Source: an uncultured Prevotellaceae bacterium (GTDB lineage Bacteria > Bacteroidota > Bacteroidia > Bacteroidales > Bacteroidaceae). From it: 64,000 bases of DNA. The notes beneath the pieces are model-generated. The model had not been told where the DNA came from. It worked only from the letters and a program-made list of their open reading frames with translations, and did not search any database. The stretch covers positions 1 through 64,000 of the forward strand of contig CACYYG010000027.1 in the NCBI GenBank assembly GCA_902778535.1. The letters are read 5' to 3'. Shown in pieces: positions 53,099-61,851 of the stretch; positions within the stretch are counted from its first letter, which is position 1; every line of letters begins with the position of its first letter. Position numbers and translations under genes: made by a program.

Positions 53099-53500
53099 TT
53101 ATTTATCCTCTTTCTGATTCAATACACTATCGAGCATACCTAATGTAACAATTCCAAGAATCATCTTGACAAGTCCCCAAAGGACTTTGAGCAGCTGCTT
53201 GATCAGCCACCACAAGAAGCGGAGAGGAGCCATTAGGATTTTCTTTACCCAACTTTCCTTGGTCTTTCCGTCCTTGCCCTTTTCGCTTTCCTTCTTGGCG
53301 TTACCCTTTTTGTCCGCCTTTTGGGGTTTGTCGTTACCGCTATTCTTGTCGTTATATTCGCGTGAATAACTATCTTTGGAAATGTTTCCATCATCATCCA
53401 CATAGACTCTGGCATGATAGTCATCGCCGTTGGTTCCGCCGGTACTTTTATACTTCCAGCCTTCTCTTCTATCAATCTCAATATCTTCGAAATGTCCCAT
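53099..53500 (-). CDS. Small membrane-associated protein of unknown function
   Basis: The 133-residue protein has a polar N-terminal part (MGHFEDIEIDRREGWKYK), a lysine-, glutamate- and glycine-rich linker (about 55-83) and a hydrophobic C-terminal region rich in Leu and Trp (about 89-124; LRFLWWLIKQLLKVLWGLVK). No signal peptide is present. The hydrophobic end could anchor it in the membrane or form an amphipathic helix. I do not recognise a family. It precedes a large secreted protein gene on the same strand. Confidence 0.55.
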   Translation of the reverse strand: MGHFEDIEIDRREGWKYKSTGGTNGDDYHARVYVDDDGNISKDSYSREYNDKNSGNDKPQKADKKGNAKKESEKGKDGKTKESWVKKILMAPLRFLWWLIKQLLKVLWGLVKMILGIVTLGMLDSVLNQKEDK

Positions 53501-53565
53501 AACGATATGTTTTCTAATTGTTTACTATTGACTTTTCATTTCTGCCATATTCTCAGACATCATGA

Positions 53566-55758
53566 TTATATATAGAGTATCCATTTAACAAGCTTTCCCT
53601 GAGAATCAAAGAAGTAGTCAGCATATTTCTTGTCATTCCTCATCACATACTTATAGTCGCCAAAAAGATTATAACGTTTTTGCATGTCAAGCCAGTAGGC
53701 AGAATATACTTTGTATTGCCTGCTATTGGTTGAGAACTTGAACTGGCAGAAACGCAGTTGTGTCCAAATGTCCTCAACTTCAGAAATACTCATTCCTTTG
53801 TGGAACTCTCTCATTGTGATAGCCTCCTCAACAGAGTTTGTAATGCCTGCCCATAAAATTTTCCCGTCATTCTGTCTCATACAGGACACCTGCCCACAAA
53901 TTGTGCTGCCTCTGAGAATGGCAAATGATCCTATACCATTATCGTAACATGGCATCAAGTGTACACTCTTTCCTGACCAACTTATTGTTTGGTTCGGTAT
54001 CTCTGGAGAGTCGAAATTCCATGTTTGTAAGATGGTATTTCCATCTTGGCCAAAATTGATAACCTCAATGGTTACTGTCGCTTTTATGTCACCAAGTGGA
54101 AACGACTCATGGGTTTTCGTGTCACCAATAATATGTAATGGCAGAGTTATCTTATAGTCCTCATCAATGTACCTGGTACCTTTTGTAAGAGCCAAGGCAT
54201 CGTCTATTTCCTTTACAGAACCGACAGGCACTGCCTTGGGTTTTATGCCTTCGGTTATTTCTTCTACCTCTCCATTGGGATATGTCACAGTTCCATACCA
54301 GGGTGTCAGTTCGTTAAAAGACAGCAATTGGGGATCATTAGTCATTGTAAAGTAACCGTCATGTACTTGTTCCTTGAAGAAACCGACAAAATAGATGCTG
54401 TCATTCCTCATGAAGTGCATTTTACCGTTTTTTACTTCTAACAAGCCATTATCCATATGATAGATAGTCCCATCATATAAAGTTTCTCTGTCTTTTATCA
54501 CCTTATCGCCATTGAGATAAGTGATGGCATATTTGTTACCACCATTCTGCATGGCAATTATACCAACAGCCGCTTCTATTAACTCTGTATTAATAATAAT
54601 TCTAATGTTTGAGGCTTTACAATATTCCTTTGCTGCTTCATTGCCACTCTTGACAGCATTTGTCAGCCACTTTGTGCCTAATGTTTCATTCTTTTCCAAT
54701 CCGTCCCCCTCCATTAGGGCCTTTCCCAACTGAAACTGGGCATTGGCATCGCCATTTAATCCCTTGATGGCAATGTCGTAATATGGATCGAAGTAGAAAT
54801 AATACAATTCTGTAGCGCAGTCTATTGATGTACATCCCATGAAAGCTGATACGTCTTCAATATCAGTTAAGCTTGTTGCTCCGTTCTTGTCTTTTCCGTT
54901 ATATCTTACTATTGCAGACGAAGCATCTTTTGTAAGTACACTTCCATCGCTAAACGTCTTATGGAAGCTACATTCATTAGATTCCTTGTTTACGTAGCAA
55001 GAGTCACCATTGGCATACTTGCAATTGGCTTTGGTGGCAGTAGCACTGACAATAGCTCCGTTGGCATAGCCGACCTCCAATGCTGCATCTGGCTGAGGGT
55101 ATAGTTTGAATCTATTATTATCGTCAAATTCAAAAGATACGATTCTGGTCAGTGTCGTTATGTTGCCAAAATTGTTGGCGCCTACTAACTTGAGTGTTTC
55201 GTTAATTGCAGAAGAATCAACTCTTTTTGATTGTATGTTATATGTCTTTTTGACAACTCCTATCTCAAAGTTGTTGATGATAGGCGAGGGAGTGCTTACT
55301 ATGCTAAGAGGAGCATCGCTCTTGATGGTGAAAGTCTCTTCGGATGAAACTTCAGGATATTCACTCTTGTAATCAAAAATATCTTTCGAATAAATATTTT
55401 GGGTAAATGATCCTTCAGTCAAATTATAACATACTGATTTCCCATCCTCGGACACAGTATATCCCAGCGTTCCGCTGAAAGCAAAATACTCATATTTTTT
55501 ATCATATACCTTCAGGCGCAAAGTGGCCTCACGAACAACTCCATTCTCGAAGATACCTTCAAGGATGTCCTTGTATTCTCCGTATGTGGTGGTTAGTGTT
55601 CCCTCGCCATATGGTTGCCCATTAGAATCCACCTTTCCACTATATACAATCTGTTCACTGTACTTGATTTTCTTGGCTTCAGCGTGAGACGGCCAAATAG
55701 TAAGTAGCATAAGAACTGCCACCAGAGGAAATGTTCCTGTAAAAGTGTTTTGTTTCAT
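53566..55758 (-). CDS. Large secreted protein with MORN-like and Sel1-like parts
   Basis: From the ATG at 55758 the 730-residue protein has a signal peptide (to about 28; ending SHAEA). A MORN-like opening YSGKVDSNGQPYGEGTL follows, then beta-rich regions, a Sel1-type helical stretch (about 328-380; ANAQFQLGKALMEGDG) and more MORN-like lines (TPWYGTVTYPNGEVEE). The frame is open upstream but covers the terminator and promoter. It is AT-richer than its neighbours and may be acquired. No family function can be assigned. Confidence 0.65.
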   Translation of the reverse strand: MKQNTFTGTFPLVAVLMLLTIWPSHAEAKKIKYSEQIVYSGKVDSNGQPYGEGTLTTTYGEYKDILEGIFENGVVREATLRLKVYDKKYEYFAFSGTLGYTVSEDGKSVCYNLTEGSFTQNIYSKDIFDYKSEYPEVSSEETFTIKSDAPLSIVSTPSPIINNFEIGVVKKTYNIQSKRVDSSAINETLKLVGANNFGNITTLTRIVSFEFDDNNRFKLYPQPDAALEVGYANGAIVSATATKANCKYANGDSCYVNKESNECSFHKTFSDGSVLTKDASSAIVRYNGKDKNGATSLTDIEDVSAFMGCTSIDCATELYYFYFDPYYDIAIKGLNGDANAQFQLGKALMEGDGLEKNETLGTKWLTNAVKSGNEAAKEYCKASNIRIIINTELIEAAVGIIAMQNGGNKYAITYLNGDKVIKDRETLYDGTIYHMDNGLLEVKNGKMHFMRNDSIYFVGFFKEQVHDGYFTMTNDPQLLSFNELTPWYGTVTYPNGEVEEITEGIKPKAVPVGSVKEIDDALALTKGTRYIDEDYKITLPLHIIGDTKTHESFPLGDIKATVTIEVINFGQDGNTILQTWNFDSPEIPNQTISWSGKSVHLMPCYDNGIGSFAILRGSTICGQVSCMRQNDGKILWAGITNSVEEAITMREFHKGMSISEVEDIWTQLRFCQFKFSTNSRQYKVYSAYWLDMQKRYNLFGDYKYVMRNDKKYADYFFDSQGKLVKWILYI

Positions 55759-55789
55759 AGTTGTTAATGTTAGTGTAAATATTTTTGTG

Positions 55790-55797
55790 CAAAAGTA
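55790..55797 (-). promoter_or_regulatory. -7 box of the MORN/Sel1 protein gene
   Basis: TACTTTTG on the minus strand, 31 bases before the ATG at 55758, just after the upstream terminator. Confidence 0.5.
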
Positions 55798-55801
55798 TAC
55801 A

Positions 55802-55839
55802 AAAAGGACTGAAACGGATTGGTCCATTTCAGTCCTTTT
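55802..55839 (-). terminator. Terminator of the AAA ATPase gene
   Basis: AAAAGGACTGAAA (55802-55814) and TTTCAGTCCTTTT (55827-55839) form a perfect 13-bp stem, followed on the minus strand by TTTTTG. It lies about 40 bases after the ATPase stop. Confidence 0.85.
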
Positions 55840-55879
55840 CGTTGGTCCATTTGGTCCTTTTCGCGTTTTTGTGGCGTTT

Positions 55880-57142
55880 TCATAGTCCTGAGAGAAGAAA
55901 TTGGAAGAGTCCCATGAAACGAATGCCTTTAGCATCGGTATATTCAGCGATGTCGTTGCCTGTGATGACAATCTTGCAGAAACTGTCGTCAACTTTGAGT
56001 AGCGACCTGATTTCCTGCTGCCGTTTCTCTTCACCATCCATGGAGAATGCGGACTGGATATAGTATTTGTCAACACCATTGCTGGCTATGAAGTCTATCT
56101 CATATTGAATATACTCAGACTTTCCATTCCGCATTTCACGTGCCTCAACCACGCCTACATCCACTGCAAAGCCACGTATGCGAAGTTCGTTGTAAATGAC
56201 ATTCTCCATGATGTGTGTTATCTCCTGCTGGCGGAAATTCAGCTTGGCATTTCTTAGTCCGACATCCACCGAATAGTATTTCTTGATACTCTCGAAGTAT
56301 TTGTTTCCCTTGATATTGTAACGTTTTGCTCCCTCAAAGAGAAATGCCTCTTCTAAGTAGCCGATGTAGTTGGCGATGGTCTCTGGGTCAATTTTGATGT
56401 TTTGTATGTTCCTGATTACGTTGCTGACACGATTGGGATTAGTCAGCGACCCTACCGATGAGCACAACGCATCAGCAAGGGCTGAGAGTGCATCCCGGTT
56501 CTTCACATTGTGGCGCTCCACCACGTCGTCGAGATAGGTCTTGTTCCACAGTCGTTGCAAATAGGCGACCTTCTGTTCCGGGGTATGCTGGCGCAGCAAG
56601 CCTGGCATTCCGCCGTATGTGTAATACTCTTTCCACAGCTCGCTGACGGATTCTGTTCTGCCGGTGCAGAATTCGCGGAACGAGAAGGGCCACACCTTTA
56701 CCTCGTCACCTCGACCGCGGAAGATGGTCTTGATGTCCGATGACAAGAAATGTGAATTGCTTCCCGTTATGTAGACATCGACATTGTCTTTAGCATTCAA
56801 GGCGTTCACTATTTTTTCGAACCCATCCACTTCTTGCACCTCATCAAGAATAATGTAATAGTGTGTGGAGCTGTCGGCAATGCGACTATAGAGATAGGAC
56901 TTCAGAGTCTGGCGGTCTGTCAAATCGCCATTTTCTTCTTCATCGTCCATATCAAACGATACTATAATGATATTCTCCTCTGGCACCCCATGACCAAGCA
57001 GATAGTCTTTGAAGATTCTGTTTAGCAACCACGACTTGCCTGAGCGTCTGGGACCAGTAATTATTTTCACTTCGCCATTGTCCATTCTGTCTACCAACTG
57101 GCGAAGGTAAGTCTCTCTGTCAATATACTGTTTCATCTTCAT
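55880..57142 (-). CDS. AAA ATPase with DUF4143 domain
   Basis: The 420-residue protein has Walker A GPRRSGKSW (30-38), Walker B YYIILDEVQ and the AAA_14 phrase GSNSHFLSSDIKTIFRGRG. The DUF4143 C-terminal domain has EIDFIASNG where many relatives carry an endonuclease-like E-IDFLL...EVK set. Here the last part reads YIQSAF, so the lysine is missing. These proteins are widespread, occur in variable numbers and have no settled role. Two start codons (57142, 57136) are close together. Two identical promoter/operator units lie upstream. Codon use is less GC-rich than flanking metabolic genes. Confidence 0.85.
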   Translation of the reverse strand: MKMKQYIDRETYLRQLVDRMDNGEVKIITGPRRSGKSWLLNRIFKDYLLGHGVPEENIIIVSFDMDDEEENGDLTDRQTLKSYLYSRIADSSTHYYIILDEVQEVDGFEKIVNALNAKDNVDVYITGSNSHFLSSDIKTIFRGRGDEVKVWPFSFREFCTGRTESVSELWKEYYTYGGMPGLLRQHTPEQKVAYLQRLWNKTYLDDVVERHNVKNRDALSALADALCSSVGSLTNPNRVSNVIRNIQNIKIDPETIANYIGYLEEAFLFEGAKRYNIKGNKYFESIKKYYSVDVGLRNAKLNFRQQEITHIMENVIYNELRIRGFAVDVGVVEAREMRNGKSEYIQYEIDFIASNGVDKYYIQSAFSMDGEEKRQQEIRSLLKVDDSFCKIVITGNDIAEYTDAKGIRFMGLFQFLLSGL

Positions 57143-57228
57143 TCGGAATTTTCTGCAAAATTACAGTAAATTCCGAATACAGACAAGTTTCTATTCGGAA
57201 TTTTCTGCAAAATTACAGTAAATTCCGA
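57141..57228 (-). promoter_or_regulatory. Duplicated promoter-operator unit
   Basis: A 36-base unit occurs at 57141-57176 and again at 57193-57228. Each has arms TCGGAATTT and AAATTCCGA around a -7 box TAATTTTG (minus strand). The nearer unit ends at the ATPase start codon. Both promoter boxes lie inside inverted repeats, as expected for repressor-controlled tandem promoters. Confidence 0.65.
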
Positions 57229-57242
57229 TTACGAGTGACATT

Positions 57243-58166
57243 TCAGTTGCGCAGCTGCTCCAGGTAGTCGAGGTTGTTAAGGTCGCACTCGTCGATGACG
57301 CGCTCCCAGACGCAGCGGGTGGTGTCGCTCTTCTCGATGGACATGCGGTAGACACCGAGGAAGACGTAGGCGGAGTCGACGAGACCTTTCATGAAGGTGA
57401 TGCGAATCTCGTTTCTGCGGAAATAATGCCAGTATTGGTCTTTGTTGCGATAGGCGATGACTTCGGGCGAGGCCTGATATTCGTCGGGCTCCCAGTGCTC
57501 GGTGATGGTGGGCATCAGCTGTGCAGAGTCGCCGTAGTTGTGCCAGTGGCGGTTGCGGTATTCGGGTGTCCATACCCACATGCGGTCGTGGTGCGGAACG
57601 GGACGGCCCCAGATGGTGTCGGTGTTGGTAATGCCAAAGAGGCTGAGATACTCCTGTGGAGTGTTGAAGCGTTGTCCCTTTTTCAGGATATATCTGTCGT
57701 TGTCGGGCTGCTCCGTCGGCTGGTCGGAGTGTCTTATTATATAAAATGTACACGCGAGGAGAGCCACCATCAACCCACTGACAGCTATCATCAAGATGTT
57801 GCGGTATGATTTCCTGTGGTGTACAGCGGTGAGTGACTGTTCCGGCTCTTTCTCGTCGGTGCCGGCGGCGTCAGTCGCAGGCGGGCCGCCAGCGCTCCCT
57901 GAGGCGGTTGGCACTGTCTCGCAAAAGGCCTCCCAGCTTTCGCAGCCTACGAACTGTGACAGCAGGTTCAGGGTTGACAGGCGTGGCGCTGAGGTTTCGG
58001 GCAGGTAGCCCCACAGCCGTTTCAGCGTGGTGGCACTGATGTGCTGGCGCAGCCTGTCGAAGATGAGCTCCGACAGGAAGTCGAAGTCCTTTGGCGTCTG
58101 CATCTTCCGCCCGGCGACGGCCTCAACACTTTCTATCAGCCTTTCCTTGGCTTGCTGGTTTTCCAT
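57243..58166 (-). CDS. Single-pass membrane protein with N-terminal helical domain
   Basis: The 307-residue protein has a cytoplasmic helical domain (about 24-82; DFDFLSELIFDRLRQHISA then TTLKRLWGY) that recurs in many Bacteroidales proteins, one transmembrane helix (123-144) and an extracytoplasmic domain (about 155-307) with many Trp and Tyr (HDRMWVWTPEYRNRHWHNYG). Residues about 86-100 (TASGSAGGPPATDAA) are coded by a REP-like repeat. A signal-transducing role across the membrane is plausible but unproven. Confidence 0.65.
   Translation of the reverse strand: MENQQAKERLIESVEAVAGRKMQTPKDFDFLSELIFDRLRQHISATTLKRLWGYLPETSAPRLSTLNLLSQFVGCESWEAFCETVPTASGSAGGPPATDAAGTDEKEPEQSLTAVHHRKSYRNILMIAVSGLMVALLACTFYIIRHSDQPTEQPDNDRYILKKGQRFNTPQEYLSLFGITNTDTIWGRPVPHHDRMWVWTPEYRNRHWHNYGDSAQLMPTITEHWEPDEYQASPEVIAYRNKDQYWHYFRRNEIRITFMKGLVDSAYVFLGVYRMSIEKSDTTRCVWERVIDECDLNNLDYLEQLRN
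57873..57905. repeat. REP-like sequence inside the membrane protein gene
   Basis: GCAGGCGGGCCGCC followed by AGCGCTCCCTGA closely matches GCGGGCGAGCCGCC plus CACGCTCCCTGA in the intergenic repeat at 58205-58262. The frame is kept. Confidence 0.6.
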
Positions 58167-58204
58167 GCGTCTATAGAAATAACGGTTATTCTACCGCTTT
58201 GCAT

Positions 58205-58262
58205 CAGGCAGCGCAGGCGGCTCGCCTGCGGTTGTCGCGGGCGAGCCGCCCACGCTCCCTGA
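58205..58262. repeat. Intergenic REP-like hairpin
   Basis: GGCGGCTCGCCTGC pairs with GCGGGCGAGCCGCC (one mismatch) around GGTTGTC. It lies upstream of the membrane protein gene. Confidence 0.75.
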
Positions 58263-58345
58263 TTTGGTGCTGCAAAGATACGAAAAATCTCCGAAACGCC
58301 AAGCGCTTCGGAGAAAAATTGATGTGACAGTGAATAGGACGCGGG

Positions 58346-59029
58346 TTAGTCCAAGGAGTAGGTGACGGTGGTCACGACACGCACCTTCTTGATGTAGGGT
58401 GTGTTCGAGTCGCGGTCTTCAATCTCAAACTGGCCCTGACCGGCTGAGAGGATGCCGCCAAGGCTGGAGCCGCTGGCTTCGGCAAACTGGTCGGCAGTCT
58501 TCCTGGCTGCCTTGATGGCTTCTTCCATCATCTCGGGCTTCAAATCCTGGAAAGAGGCCAGCTGATAGTCGGGATAGCCGCTTTCAATGGCCACGCCCTG
58601 CTCCAAGAGGTCGCCCTGTTTCGAGATGATTGTGTTGACCTTCTCCACATCCTTCGTATAGACGGTGACGGAGGTCTCGGCCGTGTAACGGTAGTTCTTG
58701 CGGTTCTCGCTCCAGGCATTAGCCTCCAGGTCGTTCACACGCGGCGGGTTGATGGTAATCTCGTTTTCGTTAATGCCGTTTGCCACGAAGAACGCCTTGA
58801 TTTTGCCTGCCTGCTCGTTGATGCGCTGGTAGAGGGCTGGCAGGTCGTTGCCCATTTCGGTAGTGCTGATGCTCCACGTCACCTTGTCGGCATTGACCTC
58901 GCGCTCGGCCAAGCCTTTCACAGTCACCTTGCGGTCCTTGTTGGCAAAATTGTCAATGCCGCACTTGATGCACCATCCCATCACCACCAGGCCAACGGCC
59001 AGGATGATGGCTTCTTTCATTCTGCTCAT
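58346..59029 (-). CDS. SIMPL domain (DUF541) protein
   Basis: The 227-residue protein has an N-terminal membrane anchor (about 7-25) and a SIMPL domain: [38 protein letters not shown] and [15 protein letters not shown]. Such proteins are envelope-located and linked to stress or cell-surface organisation in other bacteria, but no reaction is known. Length and motifs are complete. Confidence 0.88.
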   Translation of the reverse strand: MSRMKEAIILAVGLVVMGWCIKCGIDNFANKDRKVTVKGLAEREVNADKVTWSISTTEMGNDLPALYQRINEQAGKIKAFFVANGINENEITINPPRVNDLEANAWSENRKNYRYTAETSVTVYTKDVEKVNTIISKQGDLLEQGVAIESGYPDYQLASFQDLKPEMMEEAIKAARKTADQFAEASGSSLGGILSAGQGQFEIEDRDSNTPYIKKVRVVTTVTYSLD

Positions 59030-59202
59030 TGTTTGCTCCTTTCTTTTAGTGAGTAATAATTTCGCTGCAAATTAACTAATTTCCCTGCATACGACCAAAC
59101 ATTTTCTCTTAAATCTACTTAATTGGCACAGATAATCTCGCTTAAAAATACCCGAGAAGACCCGTTTTTATGAAGCCGGCTTTGCGCGATGATGCCAGAA
59201 TG

Positions 59203-59308
59203 TTTCAAAACATCGGTAACCACGCGGGTTACTGACAGTAACCACGTGGGTTACTGTCAGTAACCATGCGGGTTACAGTCAGTAACCCACGTGGTTACAA
59301 AAATGGCA
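59203..59308. repeat. Palindromic 22-bp tandem repeat, copy 2
   Basis: TTTCAAAACATCGGTAAC, then three palindromic units of GGTTACTGWCAGTAACC type and a final CACGTGGTTACAAAAATGGC. It matches 34307-34412 along its length, including the outer sequence. The rest of the 59030-59465 gap shows only a promoter. Confidence 0.85.
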
Positions 59309-59431
59309 CAAATCTTTCTCAACAGGCCTATGACTGCCGCCCGAATGTAGGGCACCGCCTTTTTCAAGTCTATTTCGGGGAGAGAAAAGAAAAAAAAGGC
59401 GCTGAGAAGCCGCTAAAAAGAAAAAAAGCCG

Positions 59432-59439
59432 TATCTTTG
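59432..59439 (+). promoter_or_regulatory. -7 box of the GT90 gene
   Basis: TATCTTTG, 26 bases before the ATG at 59466. Confidence 0.5.
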
Positions 59440-59465
59440 TAGCGTTTTCACAATAATATAATAAT

Positions 59466-60467
59466 ATGAATATAGGAAGAAAGATATATTACATGCTGCA
59501 CAGCGGGAAGAACCCGAAGTTTGTCTATTACATCAAGAATGCCGTGCGTCAGGCGTGGCCCAAGGCTTGGCTGAACGTCGACAAGGAGCTGGCGAAGCTG
59601 GACGGAAGGCCTGACCGCGACTACATCATGCAGCGCGTCGACTACTACTGCCAGCTGACGAAGGACACGCCCTACGACCGCAAGGCATGGGAGGAACAGG
59701 CCATAGAGATTGGCAAGCAGCCGATGACCAGCCAGTCGGTGTACTACTACGACGCACTGGAGTTTTCGCGCTGGTTCGACCAGAAGAAACACTGGATACT
59801 GAAGTCGGGCGACGTGGACTATGCCCTCGACCTGCCCAGCATTGTGAAGAGCCGTCCGCTGCACGAGGACACGCGCTGCAACGTGCTGCTCAACCTGGAG
59901 AAGGTGCGCCACTTCCTCTTCGTCAACGATCGCAAACCCTTCACCGAGAAGAAGGATATGGCCATTTTCCGAGGCAAGATAGGCCAGCAGACGGGCCGCA
60001 AGGACAACCACGTGAAGATGAACCGCTTTGAGTTCGCCACGCGGTTCTTCGGTCATCCCATGTTCGACATCGGCGCCATCGGCCACCAGTTCCCGCAATG
60101 GCACAGCGAGAAACTCACCATCGGCGAGCATCTCGACTACAAGTTCATCATGTCATTGGAGGGCAACGACGTGGCATCAAACCTGAAGTGGGTGATGTCG
60201 TCGAACTCGATTGCCGTCAGTCCGCCGCTCACCTGCGAGACGTGGTTCATGGAAGGCACGCTGAAGCCCGACTACCACTACATCGAGATCAAGGCCGACT
60301 TCAGCGACATCGAGGAGAAGCTGCGCTACTACATCGAGCACCCCGACGAGGCGCAACAGATCATCAACCACGCCCACGAGTACGTCAGCCAGTTCCAGGA
60401 TGCCCAGCGCGAAAGGCTCATCTCCCTGCTGGTGCTGCAGCGCTACTTCGACCTCACCAATTCATAA
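59466..60467 (+). CDS. Glycosyltransferase family 90 (CAP10-like)
   Basis: The 333-residue protein shows GT90/LPS-modifying traits: MAIFRGKIGQQ, EHLDYKFIMSLEGNDVASNL and a long SSNSIAVSPPLTCETWFMEG. Family members transfer sugars in capsule or lipopolysaccharide assembly. No membrane segment is present. A second glycosyltransferase lies 177 bp downstream, so the two probably build a surface glycan. The donor sugar is not readable. Confidence 0.82.
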   Translation: MNIGRKIYYMLHSGKNPKFVYYIKNAVRQAWPKAWLNVDKELAKLDGRPDRDYIMQRVDYYCQLTKDTPYDRKAWEEQAIEIGKQPMTSQSVYYYDALEFSRWFDQKKHWILKSGDVDYALDLPSIVKSRPLHEDTRCNVLLNLEKVRHFLFVNDRKPFTEKKDMAIFRGKIGQQTGRKDNHVKMNRFEFATRFFGHPMFDIGAIGHQFPQWHSEKLTIGEHLDYKFIMSLEGNDVASNLKWVMSSNSIAVSPPLTCETWFMEGTLKPDYHYIEIKADFSDIEEKLRYYIEHPDEAQQIINHAHEYVSQFQDAQRERLISLLVLQRYFDLTNS

Positions 60468-60644
60468 GTAATTCAACTTCCTCAAGTGGAGTAGTAAGAA
60501 GTAGTAAAAGGAAGTTATGGGGAGTTATGGGTCAATAGTTGCTTCACTGATGGCTACGCAAAAACTCCTTCATAGACCAATTAATTCTTCTAACCACCTC
60601 TAACTACCGAAGTTAAGCGAATGCAAAACTTAAATAAGTAATCC

Positions 60645-61670
60645 ATGCGCCTCTGCTATATCTCAAGAAACTACTACGGCTTGTCGGGTGCCGGCAACAA
60701 GGCGAAGACCGACATCGAGCGCACGCTGCAGGAGCTGGGCGCCAGAAACCTGGGCCTGCGCACCACCTTCTACGACAACAAGGTGGTGGCCTTTGTGCTC
60801 AACCTGGTAGGCATCGTGAAGATGATGTGCTGCATCCGAAAGGGCGACAGGCTGGTGCTGCAATATCCCGTGAAGAAATACTTCAGCTTCATCTGCCGTG
60901 TGGCTCACTGGCGCAAGGCACAGATCATCGTCATCATCCACGACCTGATGTCGCTGCACCGCAAGCGCGTCACGCTTGAGACAGAGCTCAGCCGACTCAG
61001 CAAGGGCGACGTCATCATAGCCAGCAACGAGAAGATGCAGCAGTGGCTCGCCCAGCAGGGCCTTCAGCGCCCGATGACCGCCCTTGGGCTGTTTGACTAT
61101 CGCTCAGAAGCCGTTCCTAACTCCAGGCAGACTTCTCGCCTCTCTCTCGTCTATGCCGGCGCCCTCGTCATGCGCAAGAACTCCTATCTGCTGGAGCTGG
61201 CGCACAAGGCCGAGCACTTCGACCTGCATATCTACGGCAACGCCGACGGTCTGCCGGGCATTGAGAAGGCGCCGCACGCCGTGTGCTATCCCTTCACACC
61301 TGCCGACGAGTTCATCCGCAATGCCGACGGCGACTTCGGACTGGTGTGGGACGGCGACTCACTTGAGACTTGTCAGGGGGATTTCGGCGAGTATCTGCGC
61401 TACAACAGCCCGCACAAGGTGTCGTTCTATCTGCGTGCCGGCCTGCCCGTCATCATCTGGCGCGAGGCCGCCGTCGCCACCATCATCGAACAGGAAGGCA
61501 TCGGCATCACCATAGCTTCCATCGCCGAGCTGGAACAGCGCCTGCAAACCCTCACGACAGAAGATTTGGAACGGATGCGCCAGAATGTTGCTCGCATCAG
61601 CCAGCGTCTCGCCTCCGGACAGTATTTCCGCGAAGCCCTCGCCGCAGCCCTCCCGCTGCTAAAGAAGTAA
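60645..61670 (+). CDS. GT4-like glycosyltransferase
   Basis: The 341-residue protein has a GT-B fold pattern: N-terminal YYGLSGAGNKAKTDIER, a linker region with IIVIIHDLMSLH, and a C-terminal half with LVYAGALVMRKNSYL, DFGLVWDGDSLETC and NSPHKVSFYLRAGLPVI. This last stretch resembles galactofuranosyl- and related transferases of Bacteroidales. It probably works with the GT90 protein on a cell-surface polymer. Donor and acceptor are unknown. Confidence 0.78.
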   Translation: MRLCYISRNYYGLSGAGNKAKTDIERTLQELGARNLGLRTTFYDNKVVAFVLNLVGIVKMMCCIRKGDRLVLQYPVKKYFSFICRVAHWRKAQIIVIIHDLMSLHRKRVTLETELSRLSKGDVIIASNEKMQQWLAQQGLQRPMTALGLFDYRSEAVPNSRQTSRLSLVYAGALVMRKNSYLLELAHKAEHFDLHIYGNADGLPGIEKAPHAVCYPFTPADEFIRNADGDFGLVWDGDSLETCQGDFGEYLRYNSPHKVSFYLRAGLPVIIWREAAVATIIEQEGIGITIASIAELEQRLQTLTTEDLERMRQNVARISQRLASGQYFREALAAALPLLKK

Positions 61671-61798
61671 ATTTAAGCAATGCTATCGCTGATGACACTG
61701 TAAACTTGATGGATGGATTGTCTGATAGGCGTTTTGAGAATTTCGGCATATTTCAGTATTAAACCTTTGAGAAATTCGGCGCTTTTTTATTCTTTTCC

Positions 61799-61829
61799 TT
61801 TGGTCATTGGGATTTTATAGCTACCTTTG
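61799..61829 (+). promoter_or_regulatory. Promoter of the second AAA/DUF4143 ATPase gene
   Basis: TTTG (61799-61802), 19 nt, TACCTTTG (61822-61829), 22 bases before the ATG at 61852. Confidence 0.75.
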
Positions 61830-61851
61830 CACCGAATATAATTAAAAAACG

